From Poseidonibacter antarcticus (GTDB lineage: Bacteria > Campylobacterota > Campylobacteria > Campylobacterales > Arcobacteraceae), in assembly GCF_003667345.1 (NCBI RefSeq), contig NZ_RCWF01000003.1, positions 209,106 to 273,105 of the forward strand: a stretch of 64,000 nt of DNA, written 5' to 3'. The notes under the pieces were generated by a model. That model saw only the letters and a list, made by a program, of their open reading frames with translations, made no database searches and was not told the DNA's origin. Made by a program: the position numbers and the translations under genes. Positions 9,251-18,702 of the stretch are shown piece after piece (within the stretch, counting starts at the first letter, position 1; every line of letters begins with the position of its first letter).

Positions 9251-10087
9251 ATGAGAAATTTAGTTAAAAAGTTTTTAGTAGCAGTATTTGCTATTAGCAC
9301 ATTGTTTGTTGCAAATTCATCTGCAGATGATATTGAGTTGTGGAAAAAGTCTACATTAAACCAAATCATACAAAAAGGTGAATTAAGAGTTGGTATGGAA
9401 CCTGGTTATATGCCATTTGAAATGAAAGATAAAAAAGGTCGAATCATAGGTTATGATGTTGATATGGCTAAAAAAATGGCAAAAGAAATGGGTGTTAAAT
9501 TAAAACTTGTTCCTACTTCATGGGATGGTATTATTGCAGGTTTATTAACTGGTAAATATGATATTATTATGTCAGGGATGACTATTACTCAACAAAGAAA
9601 CTTAAAAGTTAACTTTGCAAATCCTTATGTAGTTGTTGGTCAAACAATCATGATTAGAAAAGAATTAGCTGGAAAAATTAAAACTGCTGCAGATTTAGAT
9701 AAACCAGAATATACAGTTGTTACTAAATTAGGTGTAACAGGTGAAATTGCTACTAAAAAATTCTTTAAAAAAGCAAAAATTATTACTTTTGAAACAGAAT
9801 CAGATGCTGCATCTGAAGTTTTAAATGGTAAAGCAGATGGTATGGTTTATGATCAACCATATAATATTTTATTTATGTCTAATAAAGGAAAAGATAAATT
9901 AGTTCATTTAGATAATCCTTTAACTTATGAACCATTAGGTTGGGCAATAAGAAAAGGTGATCCTGATTTCTTAAATTGGTTAAATAATTTCTTAACACAA
10001 ATTAAAGGTGATAAAGTTGTTGATTTCCATGAAAAATTAAATAACAAATGGTTAAGAGATACTTCTTGGTTAAAAAGAGTTCAGTAA
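9251..10087 (+). CDS. polar amino-acid ABC transporter, periplasmic substrate-binding protein
   Basis: This is a 278-residue SBP family 3 protein. It has a signal peptide at residues 1-25 (KKFLVAVFAISTLFVANSSA, cleaved before DDIELW). The mature protein shows the family start LNQIIQKGELRVGMEPGYMPFEM and the signature GRIIGYDVDMAKKMA, plus the later LTGKYDIIMSGMTIT and YDQPYN blocks. It delivers an amino acid to the permease encoded 3 bp downstream. The specific ligand cannot be told by eye. There is no lipobox cysteine, so the protein should be soluble in the periplasm. Confidence 0.93.
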   Translation: MRNLVKKFLVAVFAISTLFVANSSADDIELWKKSTLNQIIQKGELRVGMEPGYMPFEMKDKKGRIIGYDVDMAKKMAKEMGVKLKLVPTSWDGIIAGLLTGKYDIIMSGMTITQQRNLKVNFANPYVVVGQTIMIRKELAGKIKTAADLDKPEYTVVTKLGVTGEIATKKFFKKAKIITFETESDAASEVLNGKADGMVYDQPYNILFMSNKGKDKLVHLDNPLTYEPLGWAIRKGDPDFLNWLNNFLTQIKGDKVVDFHEKLNNKWLRDTSWLKRVQ

Positions 10088-10090
10088 CAA

Positions 10091-11056
10091 ATGGCTAAAA
10101 AACAAGCATTATCAGAAAATAAAACATTAGGGCATTTTCTTGCCTTGATGTTTTTTGTTGCAATAGGGTATTTCTTTTATATAGCTTCATCAAATATGAA
10201 TTATGTTTGGAAATGGAATAGTGTTCCAAAATATTTTGTTTATGAAGAGACTCATTCAATTGAGGCTTTAACAGATGGAAAACTAGTATTCGAATATAAT
10301 AAATACTTTATTCAAGGTGATGATAGAGTAGAATTAAAAGATTTAGATAGTAGTTTCTCATTTGATTATAAAGTTGGAGAAGATGTTTATGAAGGTGATG
10401 TAATTGCATCTAAATCTGAGATGATGCCAGGTCCTGTTTTATCTGGACTTTGGGTAACTTTAAAAATCTCATTTTTTGCAATGATTTTAACGTTAATAAT
10501 AGGTATTATAGTCGCACTTATGAAGTTGTCTTCTATGATTTTTTTACGTGATATTGCAACTGTTTATATTACTATTGTAAGAGGAACACCTCTGCTTGTT
10601 CAAATATTTTTATTCTACTTTATAGTTGCAAATATTTTTGAACTTGAAAGATTTGTTGCAGGTATTTTATCTCTTGGTATTTTCTTTGGTGCTTATATGG
10701 CTGAGATTTTAAGAGGTGCAATTCAATCAATTGACAAAGGTCAACTTGAAGCTGCTAAATCTCTTGGTATTTCAAACTTTCAAGCTATGAGATATATTAT
10801 CTTACCACAAGCTTTTAAACGTGCTTTACCAACACTTGTTGGTGAAACAATTGCACTTGTAAAAGATTCATCTTTGGTATCTGTTATTTCTATTACAGAT
10901 TTAACAAAAGTAGGTAAAGAAATTGTTGCAAATACTTTTTCTCCCTTTGAAACTTGGATTGTAATTGCACTTTTATATTTATGTATTACATCATCATTAA
11001 GTTATATTGGACATAGAATCGAAAAAAATATGACCGCAAAAGGTGGAATGTCATAG
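10091..11056 (+). CDS. polar amino-acid ABC transporter, permease
   Basis: This 321-residue protein carries the BPD_transp_1 domain from about residue 118. It has the HisM/GlnP start (GLWVTLKISFFAM), the RGTPLLVQIFLFYF block near 160, and the EAA motif region AAKSLGISNFQAMRYIILPQAFKRALP. Ahead of this sits an unusual N-terminal part: one extra membrane helix (residues about 14-32) and about 80 polar residues that should face the periplasm. Typical GlnP-type permeases are about 220 residues. The single permease gene implies a homodimeric channel. The next gene starts immediately at the stop codon. Confidence 0.92.
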   Translation: MAKKQALSENKTLGHFLALMFFVAIGYFFYIASSNMNYVWKWNSVPKYFVYEETHSIEALTDGKLVFEYNKYFIQGDDRVELKDLDSSFSFDYKVGEDVYEGDVIASKSEMMPGPVLSGLWVTLKISFFAMILTLIIGIIVALMKLSSMIFLRDIATVYITIVRGTPLLVQIFLFYFIVANIFELERFVAGILSLGIFFGAYMAEILRGAIQSIDKGQLEAAKSLGISNFQAMRYIILPQAFKRALPTLVGETIALVKDSSLVSVISITDLTKVGKEIVANTFSPFETWIVIALLYLCITSSLSYIGHRIEKNMTAKGGMS

Positions 11057-11695
11057 GTGGAAAATTTCTTTTCTGCCTTTTTACAACAAGGTATTACTTT
11101 TTTTGCAATTATGGATCCAATTGGAGTTAGTGCAATCGCACTATCTCTACTCTCTCCAAATATCACAAAAGACCAAATAAATAAAGTTGCAAAAAAATCA
11201 GCTTTAACAGTAGTTATTGCATTTTTTGTTGTGATAATTTCAGGTGATTTTATCCTAAAACTTTTTGGAATAGGAGAACATTCTTTAAAAGCAATGGGTG
11301 GATTGATTTTACTTTTAATGGCTATCTCAATGGTTAATGGAAGTACATCAGATAAAAAACCAACAGAAGAAGAAGATAAAGAACTTCAAAATCATAATGA
11401 TTTATCTGTAATACCAATTGGAATTCCAATTGCTTTTGGAACAGGTTTATTTACTACTATTATTATTTTCAAACATCAAGCTACTACATTTACAGATTTA
11501 TTATCTATTAGTTTAGCTTTCTTATTAAATGCTGGATTATTTTATCTTGTTTTAAAAAACTCAATTTATATAAAAAAATATTTAGGTCTTACAGGACAAA
11601 ATATTATTACAAAATTGATGGGATTAATTGTAGGTGCAATTTCAATACAATTTATAGTTTCAGGAATTATAAACTTAAGTAAGATGTATTTATAA
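11057..11695 (+). CDS. MarC-family (UPF0056) inner-membrane protein
   Basis: The gene starts with GTG directly after the TAG stop of the permease, with AAGGTGG upstream as the ribosome-binding site. The 212-residue protein has six hydrophobic segments and the MarC signature FAIMDPIGVSAIALSLLSP near the N-terminus, plus GIPIAFGTGLFTTIII near residue 123. MarC proteins are predicted inner-membrane transporters (NAAT group) of uncertain substrate. Location inside an amino-acid importer operon and ahead of a LysE-type exporter suggests a role in amino-acid handling; that is inference from context. Confidence 0.85.
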   Translation: MENFFSAFLQQGITFFAIMDPIGVSAIALSLLSPNITKDQINKVAKKSALTVVIAFFVVIISGDFILKLFGIGEHSLKAMGGLILLLMAISMVNGSTSDKKPTEEEDKELQNHNDLSVIPIGIPIAFGTGLFTTIIIFKHQATTFTDLLSISLAFLLNAGLFYLVLKNSIYIKKYLGLTGQNIITKLMGLIVGAISIQFIVSGIINLSKMYL

Positions 11696-12312
11696 TGATA
11701 ACAGAAATATTTTTAAAAGGTTTTATAGTAACCTTTTCACTGATTGTTGCAATTGGCGCTCAAAATGCTTATATTTTAAAACTTGGACTTCTTAAACAAT
11801 ATGTATTAATATCAGTACTTTTATGTATATTTTTTGATTTTATTCTAATAAGTGCAGGTGTTTATGGTCTTGGTTTTTTTATTCAAGGAAATCAATTATT
11901 AATAAATATTATTGCTATAATTGGTATTGTATTTTTATGTTTTTATTCTTTTTTATCTTTTAAATCTGCTTTTAAAAATGCAAGTTTACAAATAGATGGT
12001 AAAAATAAAACTAATCCATTAAAACAAGTTATTATAATGCTTTTAGTTTTTACATTTTTAAATCCACATACTTATCTGGATACAGTTTTACTAATTGGTG
12101 GAATTGGTGCAAATATTCAAAGTGATTTTAAAATCTATTTCCTTTTAGGTGCTGTTTGTGCATCTACTGTATGGTTTATTCTTTTAGGTTTTGGAGCAAG
12201 ACTTTTAATTCCTCTATTTAAAAAACCAATTACATGGAAAATTCTTGATATTTCAATTGGTATTATTATGTTATTAATATCTTATAGTTTAGTAGATTTA
12301 ATTAAATATTAG
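11695..12312 (+). CDS. LysE/ArgO-family amino-acid exporter
   Basis: The start codon overlaps the previous stop by one base. The 205-residue protein has six predicted membrane helices and the LysE/ArgO landmark near the N-terminus (SLIVAIGAQNAYILKLGLLK), followed by FFDFILISAGVYGLG and the conserved LNPHTYLDTVLLIGG in the middle. ArgO and LysE export basic amino acids from the cytoplasm. Sitting behind an amino-acid importer, it may act as an overflow valve for the same or related substrates. Confidence 0.9.
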   Translation: MITEIFLKGFIVTFSLIVAIGAQNAYILKLGLLKQYVLISVLLCIFFDFILISAGVYGLGFFIQGNQLLINIIAIIGIVFLCFYSFLSFKSAFKNASLQIDGKNKTNPLKQVIIMLLVFTFLNPHTYLDTVLLIGGIGANIQSDFKIYFLLGAVCASTVWFILLGFGARLLIPLFKKPITWKILDISIGIIMLLISYSLVDLIKY

Positions 12313-12340
12313 TTAATATATTTAATCAAAGGTAGAAATT

Positions 12341-13105
12341 ATGAATAATACAAGTGTCGAAAAAATTGGATGTTTTAATACAATATTAGACCCATTTAAT
12401 GGAATTACAATTGAGCAAATATCTCTTCCAACTTCAAAAGATGAATTTGAAATTAATCTAGATTATTTAATAGAAAATACAAAAAATAGAAGAAATCTTA
12501 TTTGGATTTATATTGATATAAGTCGCTCTGATTTTATACCAATAGCTACTAAAAAAGGTTTCTTTTTTCACTCATGTGATGAAGATTATATCTTAGTTGT
12601 AAAAAGATTATTCCCAAATGCGATTATCCCAACAGCTGCAAATCATACCTTGGGAGTAGGTGCAGTTGTAATACATAATAATAAATTATTAGTAGTAAAA
12701 GAAAGAATCTCTAATCTTGGATTTAAAATGCCAGGTGGTCATATTGACAATAAAGAAATGATTTCAACAGCACTTGTAAGAGAAGTGAAAGAAGAAACAG
12801 GAATTGATGTAGAGTTTGATTCTATTATATCTTTAGGACATTTTTATCCACATCAATTTCATAAATCAAATTTATATATTTTATGTATTGCAAATGCAAA
12901 ATCGTATGAAATAAATATTGAAGATACAGATGAAATATTAGAAGCAAAATGGGTAGATATAAATGAATATTTAGAAGATGATAAGGTTATGGATTATTCA
13001 AAAGCAATTGTAGTTGCCGCAATAAGACATAAAGGCTTAACTCTTACAAATCATGAAACCCTAACACATATCAAAAAAGACTTTGAATTATTTTTCCCAA
13101 AATAA
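12341..13105 (+). CDS. pre-Nudix plus Nudix hydrolase (NUDT6-like layout)
   Basis: This 254-residue protein has a perfect Nudix box (G-x5-E-x7-RE-x2-EE-x-G pattern, residues about 132-155, ending REVKEETGI). The N-terminal ~100 residues (IWIYIDISRSDFIPIATKKGFFFHSC) resemble the pre-Nudix domain of eukaryotic NUDT6-type proteins. The linking segment NHTLGVGAVVIHNNKLLVVKE is also characteristic of that group. Nudix enzymes hydrolyse nucleoside diphosphates linked to another moiety; the substrate here is unknown. It begins 28 bp after the LysE-like gene with AAAGG as ribosome-binding site and may belong to the same transcript. Confidence 0.85.
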   Translation: MNNTSVEKIGCFNTILDPFNGITIEQISLPTSKDEFEINLDYLIENTKNRRNLIWIYIDISRSDFIPIATKKGFFFHSCDEDYILVVKRLFPNAIIPTAANHTLGVGAVVIHNNKLLVVKERISNLGFKMPGGHIDNKEMISTALVREVKEETGIDVEFDSIISLGHFYPHQFHKSNLYILCIANAKSYEINIEDTDEILEAKWVDINEYLEDDKVMDYSKAIVVAAIRHKGLTLTNHETLTHIKKDFELFFPK

Positions 13106-13169
13106 AATAAATAATAAGAATTTTATATAAATTAAATATAATACATTTTTAATTAATAAAGGAAGAAAA

Positions 13170-13553
13170 ATGAAAGAAATTATATCAACACCAAAAGCAC
13201 CAGATGCAATTGGACCTTATAACCAAGCTACAGCATTAGCAAACTTAGTATTTACATCAGGTCAAATAGCTTTAGACCCTAAAACAATGGAAATTGTAGA
13301 AGGTGATGTTCAAGCTCAAACAAAAGTAGTAATGGACAACTTACAAGCAGTTTTAGAAGAAGCAGGAAGCTCTTATGAAAATGTTTTAAAAACTACTTGT
13401 TACTTATCTGATATGGCTAATTTTGCAGCTTTTAATGAAATCTATGGAGAATACTTCAAAGCCGAAACTGCACCAGCTCGTGCAACAGTTGCTGTAAAAA
13501 CTTTACCTAAAAATGTTTTAGTTGAAGTAGATGCAATTGCTTTTAAAAACTAG
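13170..13553 (+). CDS. ridA: RidA-family reactive imine/enamine deaminase
   Basis: This 127-residue protein has the usual RidA length and landmarks: ISTPKAPDAIGPYNQA at the N-terminus, VFTSGQIALDP near residue 27, TCYLSDMANFAAFNEIY near residue 78, and PARATVAVKTLPKNVLVEVDAIA at the C-terminus. The Arg in PARATV is the conserved carboxylate-binding residue. RidA hydrolyses reactive 2-aminoacrylate formed by PLP enzymes. A GGAAG ribosome-binding site precedes the ATG. It lies upstream of the TPP-riboswitch-controlled thiC gene but has its own spacing of about 65 bp from the riboswitch. Confidence 0.95.
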   Translation: MKEIISTPKAPDAIGPYNQATALANLVFTSGQIALDPKTMEIVEGDVQAQTKVVMDNLQAVLEEAGSSYENVLKTTCYLSDMANFAAFNEIYGEYFKAETAPARATVAVKTLPKNVLVEVDAIAFKN

Positions 13554-13619
13554 AATTATTTTTTAATTAAGTATTATCTTATGCTTGTCTTTGTATACTC
13601 ACACTTTATTTTATAATTG

Positions 13620-13715
13620 TTGTGGGGGTGCCGTAGATTGGCTGAGATAATACCCTAAAGAAGTCCTTAATCTGGCTTCGTTGAACCTGAACCCGATAAT
13701 GCGGGCGTAGGAAAA
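13620..13715 (+). promoter_or_regulatory. TPP (THI-box) riboswitch
   Basis: The stretch contains the conserved THI-box elements in order: GGGGGTGCC, then GGCTGAGA with an ACCC following, then GAACCTGA, then ATAATGCGGGCGTAGGAA. It ends only about 12 bp before the thiC start codon, and its 3' strand abuts the Shine-Dalgarno GGAGA at 13716-13720. No terminator hairpin fits between it and the gene, so ligand binding most likely blocks translation. Confidence 0.95.
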
Positions 13716-13724
13716 GGAGATTAA

Positions 13725-15596
<1,872 letters not shown>

Positions 15597-15603
15597 AAAT
15601 AAT

Positions 15604-15632
15604 AAAAACTAGAGAATTTCTCTCTAGTTTTT
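15604..15632. terminator. bidirectional terminator between thiC and ribB
   Basis: A perfect 12-bp inverted repeat (15604-15615 and 15621-15632) with a 5-base loop has A-runs on one side and T-runs on the other, serving both convergent genes. It overlaps the stop codon region of ribB. Confidence 0.85.
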
Positions 15633-16256
15633 ATCTCTTCGATAGCTAATAATATCTTGAACACTTAAAATTGGCATAGAATGTTTTTTAGCAAAAACTT
15701 CTATATCTTCACCTTTTGCCATTGTTCCATCTTCATTTGTTATTTCACATAAAACAGCATAAGGTTCTAAGTTTGATAATTTCATTAAATCAATACTAGA
15801 TTCAGTATGACCTGCTCGTCCTAATACGCCATTTTCATTTGCTCTTAATGGGAATATATGTCCAGGAGAAACAATCTTTGATACACCATCTTTTGAAATA
15901 GCTGATTTTATTGTAGTAACTCTATCTTGTGCTGATACACCTGTAGTAACATTGTCTTTTGATTCTATTGAAATAGTAAATGGTGTTTGAAACTTTGAGT
16001 TATTATTTTGTACCATCATTGGAAGTTTAAGTTCATCGACTTTTTGTTTAGTTAAACATAAACAAACTATACCGCTACCTTCTCTTATCAAAAGTGCCAT
16101 TTGTTCTGTTGTTAAGTGTTGTGCAGAAAAAATCATATCTGCTTCATTTTCTCTATCGTAGTCATCTACAACAATTACACCTTTACCATCTTGTAAAGTT
16201 TTAATTGCACCTTCGATTTTCAATCGAAAATCGTAATTTTTCATTTTTTGATTCAT
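15624..16256 (-). CDS. ribB: 3,4-dihydroxy-2-butanone 4-phosphate synthase (RibB)
   Basis: This 210-residue enzyme makes the four-carbon unit of riboflavin from ribulose 5-phosphate. The active-site motif VVDDYDRENEADMIFSA is at about residues 30-46, and the conserved blocks SGIVCLCLT, TGVSAQDRVTTIK, GHIFPLRAN and GRAGHTESSIDLMKL follow. It is the stand-alone form, about the length of E. coli RibB, not the RibBA fusion. An AAAGG site about 10 bases upstream supports the ATG at 16256. Expression is controlled by the FMN riboswitch upstream. Confidence 0.96.
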   Translation of the reverse strand: MNQKMKNYDFRLKIEGAIKTLQDGKGVIVVDDYDRENEADMIFSAQHLTTEQMALLIREGSGIVCLCLTKQKVDELKLPMMVQNNNSKFQTPFTISIESKDNVTTGVSAQDRVTTIKSAISKDGVSKIVSPGHIFPLRANENGVLGRAGHTESSIDLMKLSNLEPYAVLCEITNEDGTMAKGEDIEVFAKKHSMPILSVQDIISYRRDKN

Positions 16257-16355
16257 TTTAGTAATACCTTTATTTTTAAGTAAAACTTATTGGAATCAGG
16301 GCTAATGCTTAAAGCAATATTATCCTAATGTTTAACATTTATAAGACATATTATT

Positions 16356-16489
16356 TTCTCTTTCATCCAGACTTTAACTGTTGGTTTTGGATTTACACCA
16401 AATCTGCTGACCTTTATAAAATAAAGCGCTCGTGGACTTCTATTAAGTATAGTTACCACCAGTAAGGAATTTCACCTTGCCCTGAGAAA
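16356..16489 (-). promoter_or_regulatory. FMN (RFN-element) riboswitch
   Basis: Read on the minus strand, the conserved RFN blocks appear in order: TCTCAGGGCAAGGTGAAATT, CTGGTGGTAA, a CCACGAGCG segment, GCAGATTTGGTGTAAATCC, and AGTCTGGATGAAAGAGA. It begins at 16489 and ends at 16356, 100 bp before ribB. The intervening 16257-16355 contains small stem-loops but no clear T-tract terminator, so the mode of control is uncertain. Confidence 0.95.
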
Positions 16490-16618
16490 TAAATTTGAGT
16501 GATTTTATCTAAATTATTATTAGGTGAAGATTAGAGAGGTGGCGATTGAAGTAAAGGATAATTTTGTTCCTTTGAAGCTTTTTTATTTTATGTTAATACT
16601 CAAATCTTTTTATTTCAT

Positions 16619-16849
16619 TTACCACTGATAATCTTCTAAATCACTATCATTTAATAAATTATTAATAATTGCTTCATCCTCTATATCTTTATTTTGTAAT
16701 AAAACTTTTTCAATATTGCTTTTCCAATTTTCTCTTCTTGAAGTTAAAATTGGTTTTATCAATAATCCATTTTCAAGGTGTGCTTGTTCAATTAATGGTT
16801 TTGAAATTCTAATACCTTGAAAATTATCTATTTTTGTTAGAGTTGTCAT
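16619..16849 (-). CDS. degenerate MazE/AbrB-type antitoxin
   Basis: The 76-residue protein starts MTTLTKIDNFQGIRISKPLIEQAHLENGLLIKPI when its pieces are read together. This tracks the MazE family start (KIGNSQGIRIPKPLIEQAHL), but with Gly to Asp, Ser to Phe and Pro to Ser changes. About ten residues that normally form a beta strand before GLLIKPI are missing. The acidic C-terminus (LLNDSDLEDYQW) is typical of the toxin-binding tail. No MazF gene follows; the bases just after the stop read ATGAAATAAAAAGATTTGAG, which out of frame resembles a MazF start (KRFE). It is probably a non-functional or reduced antitoxin. It lies at the downstream end of the attC-like array. Confidence 0.6.
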   Translation of the reverse strand: MTTLTKIDNFQGIRISKPLIEQAHLENGLLIKPILTSRRENWKSNIEKVLLQNKDIEDEAIINNLLNDSDLEDYQW

Positions 16850-16859
16850 TATTTTACTC

Positions 16860-16911
16860 CTAACTAATTGTTCTATTAGTAATTACAATATTCTGTCAAC
16901 TAATTTGTTAT
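16860..16911 (-). other. possible attC-like site (weak)
   Basis: The spacer between the monooxygenase-like gene and the MazE-like gene starts ATAAC and ends GTTAG on the minus strand. It contains an internal 6-bp stem (16875-16880 with 16899-16904). The spacings between outer and inner pairs are unequal, unlike a good attC, so this is the weakest member of the series. Confidence 0.4.
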
Positions 16912-16920
16912 ATACATAAT

Positions 16921-17238
16921 TTAAAATTCGTAGTCTCTTTCAACTTTTGCAATTCTAACTTTATATTGTTTATACCAAAGTTCTTTTCCTATCTTTTGTG
17001 CTGATTGATGCTCTAAATTAGCTTTCCAATTTATGATTGATTTTTCATCTTTCCAATATGATACTGTAATACCTAAATCTTCTCTTGCTGATTCAACTCC
17101 TAAAAACCCATCTTGTTGAGATGCTAATTCAACCATTCTATCCGCCATTTTACTATAACCTTTATCTTCATCAATTTTTTTTGATGTAAATATTACTGCA
17201 TAATACGGTGGTTTTGGTGTATCAATTATTTGCGACAT
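16921..17238 (-). CDS. antibiotic-biosynthesis-monooxygenase (ABM)-like small protein, cassette gene
   Basis: The reading frame could start upstream at 17289, but the ATG at 17238 is preceded by a strong AAAGGAA site 6-7 bases away. The upstream in-frame part would cross the attC-like hairpin, so the 105-residue form is preferred. It shows the ABM dimeric ferredoxin-like pattern: YYAVIFTSKK, then a helix MADRMVELASQQDGFLG, then TVSYWKDEKSIINWKANLEH and a final strand with YKVRIAKVE. The YW..W and H positions are typical of this family. The function of such proteins is usually unknown. They are common in integron cassettes, which fits the flanking sites. Confidence 0.75.
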   Translation of the reverse strand: MSQIIDTPKPPYYAVIFTSKKIDEDKGYSKMADRMVELASQQDGFLGVESAREDLGITVSYWKDEKSIINWKANLEHQSAQKIGKELWYKQYKVRIAKVERDYEF

Positions 17239-17256
17239 CTTAGTTTCCTTTTGTAT

Positions 17257-17322
17257 ATAACATTTGACTTGAAAAATAGTTTTACTCACAGGGTAAACTA
17301 TTTCTCTTCAAGGTTTTGTTAG
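17257..17322 (-). other. attC-like recombination site (best example)
   Basis: On the minus strand the site reads CTAAC, a 5-base spacer, then CTTGAA and AAATAGTTT arms, an ~11-base loop, the matching AAACTATTT and TTCAAG arms, a 6-base spacer and GTTA. The inner arms are 17307-17312 with 17268-17273 and 17295-17303 with 17275-17283. A 3-base bulge interrupts one arm only. This R''-spacer-L'' / L'-spacer-R' plan with bulged bases is the attC structure used by integron integrases. Confidence 0.7.
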
Positions 17323-17330
17323 TATTTTAT

Positions 17331-17966
17331 TTAGTTTTTATCTATAATATCTTTTATAGATTGCCATTTTGTCATTAATAGTGTCTTATTCAATCGTCCT
17401 TTAGTATCATTAATCTTATATTTATGATGCTCATTTAAATTGTTTAATTCAAGTTGATGTATTTCTTTTGAAAAAAAGTTAAAAGCTTTTTTTTCTAGCT
17501 CTCCTGATAATTCAATAAAATCCTGTCTAATTATTTGACCAATAGATAAATATTTTTCACTTGGAACTTGTAATATATATTGATGTAAAGTAACCAAATA
17601 ATCTTGAACAAAGTTTACTTCTCTTTTTGTTTCAGTTGTTAACCAGGTACTTCCATTTAAAGTTAATTGTGTAAATTTCCTAAACCAATTTTCAAATTCT
17701 TCTTTAGATTGCAATAGTTTTGGTACTCTTAAAACTTCATTATTTTCATCAAAGCCACCTAGTGCAACCATAATTCTCATTTCAAGTGCCATAGTTATTA
17801 CATCTTCATGTGCTTTGATTCTTTTATCAAGTAATTTATCCCAAAGGCGAAGAGTAAATTCACGTTTTTTTATCATCCACGATGCAAAAAAAGAAATTAG
17901 TCCTCCACCAAAAGCACCTAATAGTGCAAAGATGGCATCTGAATATTCATTTATAAAGTTTATCAA
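17331..17966 (-). CDS. hypothetical membrane-anchored protein, cassette gene
   Basis: I do not recognise this 211-residue protein. It starts with TTG at 17966, supported by AAGGA nine bases upstream and by lying just after the attC-like GTTAGC. One N-terminal membrane helix (about residues 9-30, AIFALLGAFGGGLISFFASW, followed by KKRE) anchors a cytoplasmic helical region. That region has many charged residues and no motif I can name (KLLDKRIKAHEDVITMAL, then LTTETKREVNFVQDYLV). The protein appears intact. Single-pass proteins of unknown function are frequent in integron cassettes, some of them linked to phage resistance; no such role can be claimed from sequence. Confidence 0.75.
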   Translation of the reverse strand: MINFINEYSDAIFALLGAFGGGLISFFASWMIKKREFTLRLWDKLLDKRIKAHEDVITMALEMRIMVALGGFDENNEVLRVPKLLQSKEEFENWFRKFTQLTLNGSTWLTTETKREVNFVQDYLVTLHQYILQVPSEKYLSIGQIIRQDFIELSGELEKKAFNFFSKEIHQLELNNLNEHHKYKINDTKGRLNKTLLMTKWQSIKDIIDKN

Positions 17967-17983
17967 TTCTACTTTTCCTTATG

Positions 17984-18101
17984 CTAACGACTGACTTGGG
18001 GAACAAGTGGGCGAAACGCCTTGAAACTTTAGTCTTTTAACTTTATCTAATCGACAATTAAAAGCTTTGACTTTCCGACTTTAGACCTCTTCCTTTGTTA
18101 G
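17984..18101 (-). other. attC-like recombination site, long form
   Basis: The spacer starts CCTAAC and ends GTCGTTAGC on the minus strand, about 118 bp apart. It shares clear sequence blocks with the site at 18569-18697: CTAACAAA, AGGAAGA, AAGCTTTTAA, CGTTTCGCC, ACTTGT and GTCGTTA. The inner stem is poorer than in the other copies. The TAA stop of the gene at 18098-18550 is part of its TAAC end, a layout typical of cassettes. Confidence 0.6.
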
Positions 18102-18550
18102 GTTTTATTTAGTATTCTATCCATTATTTTAGTAACTTTTTTAAAGAGAGTATCATCTTCAATATTTTTTATATTTATATTGTAATGATTATCATATCTT
18201 TTTAATTCTTTTTTTAACTTATTTATATCTGATAATTCAAAAGTTGAAAAAAATATCCAAAATATTACAATTAATAAAGCCATCATAAATGATGTTCCAT
18301 AGAAAGTATATGAAAGTAACTCTGGAAGTTTAAGTGAATCAATTAATGGAATATGATTACTTAGTAAATCTTTTACCCATCCTATAATTTTTTCAAATAA
18401 ATTTATATATAAGTTCCATAATTTTGTAAAATATATATTAACAATAACGATTGTAAATATTGTTAATTTAATCATTATTGATTTATGTAATGTATCTATT
18501 CTTTTGAAAATATATTCTATTCTCTTTTCATCATATTCTTTTAATATCAA
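18098..18550 (-). CDS. hypothetical two-helix membrane protein, cassette gene
   Basis: I do not recognise this 150-residue protein. It starts with TTG at 18550, after AAAAAGG and 20 bases from the attC-like GTTA. Two membrane helices are predicted at about residues 26-44 (IMIKLTIFTIVIVNIYFT) and 86-106 (TSFMMALLIVIFWIFF), with both ends charged and probably cytoplasmic. An amphipathic stretch joins them. The C-terminal 40 residues are rich in Lys, Asp and Asn. The stop codon lies inside the attC-like end of the cassette. Confidence 0.7.
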   Translation of the reverse strand: MILKEYDEKRIEYIFKRIDTLHKSIMIKLTIFTIVIVNIYFTKLWNLYINLFEKIIGWVKDLLSNHIPLIDSLKLPELLSYTFYGTSFMMALLIVIFWIFFSTFELSDINKLKKELKRYDNHYNINIKNIEDDTLFKKVTKIMDRILNKT

Positions 18551-18568
18551 TTTATTTACCTTTTTGAT

Positions 18569-18697
18569 ATAACGACTAAACTGAAGGACAAGTGGCGAAA
18601 CGACTTGACTGTTTGGTCTTTAAATTTTATTTATTCGAGATTTAAAAGCTTGAAAATTTCGCTCTATTAACTTGTTCTTCTTCCTGTGTTTTGTTAG
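18569..18697 (-). other. attC-like recombination site, long form
   Basis: Outer TAAC/GTTA pairs (18570-18573 with 18693-18696) enclose an 11-bp arm, 18583-18593 with 18670-18680, containing one mismatch, and a further 6-bp arm, GCGAAA at 18595-18600 with TTTCGC at 18657-18662. The two 9-base spacers between the outer and inner arms are equal in length and mostly unpaired, as in attC sites. The stop of the upstream cassette gene lies 6 bp before it. Confidence 0.65.
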
Positions 18698-18702
18698 CAA
18701 AT

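Noticed and set aside
16500..16618. Possible attC-like site after the MazE-like gene
   Set aside because: I found no TAAC...GTTA pair with an inner stem in this stretch; it holds the presumed ribB promoter and MazF-like debris instead.
17239..17289. Longer start for the ABM-like cassette protein
   Set aside because: The added 17 residues would be encoded by the attC-like hairpin, and the ATG at 17238 has a strong ribosome-binding site.
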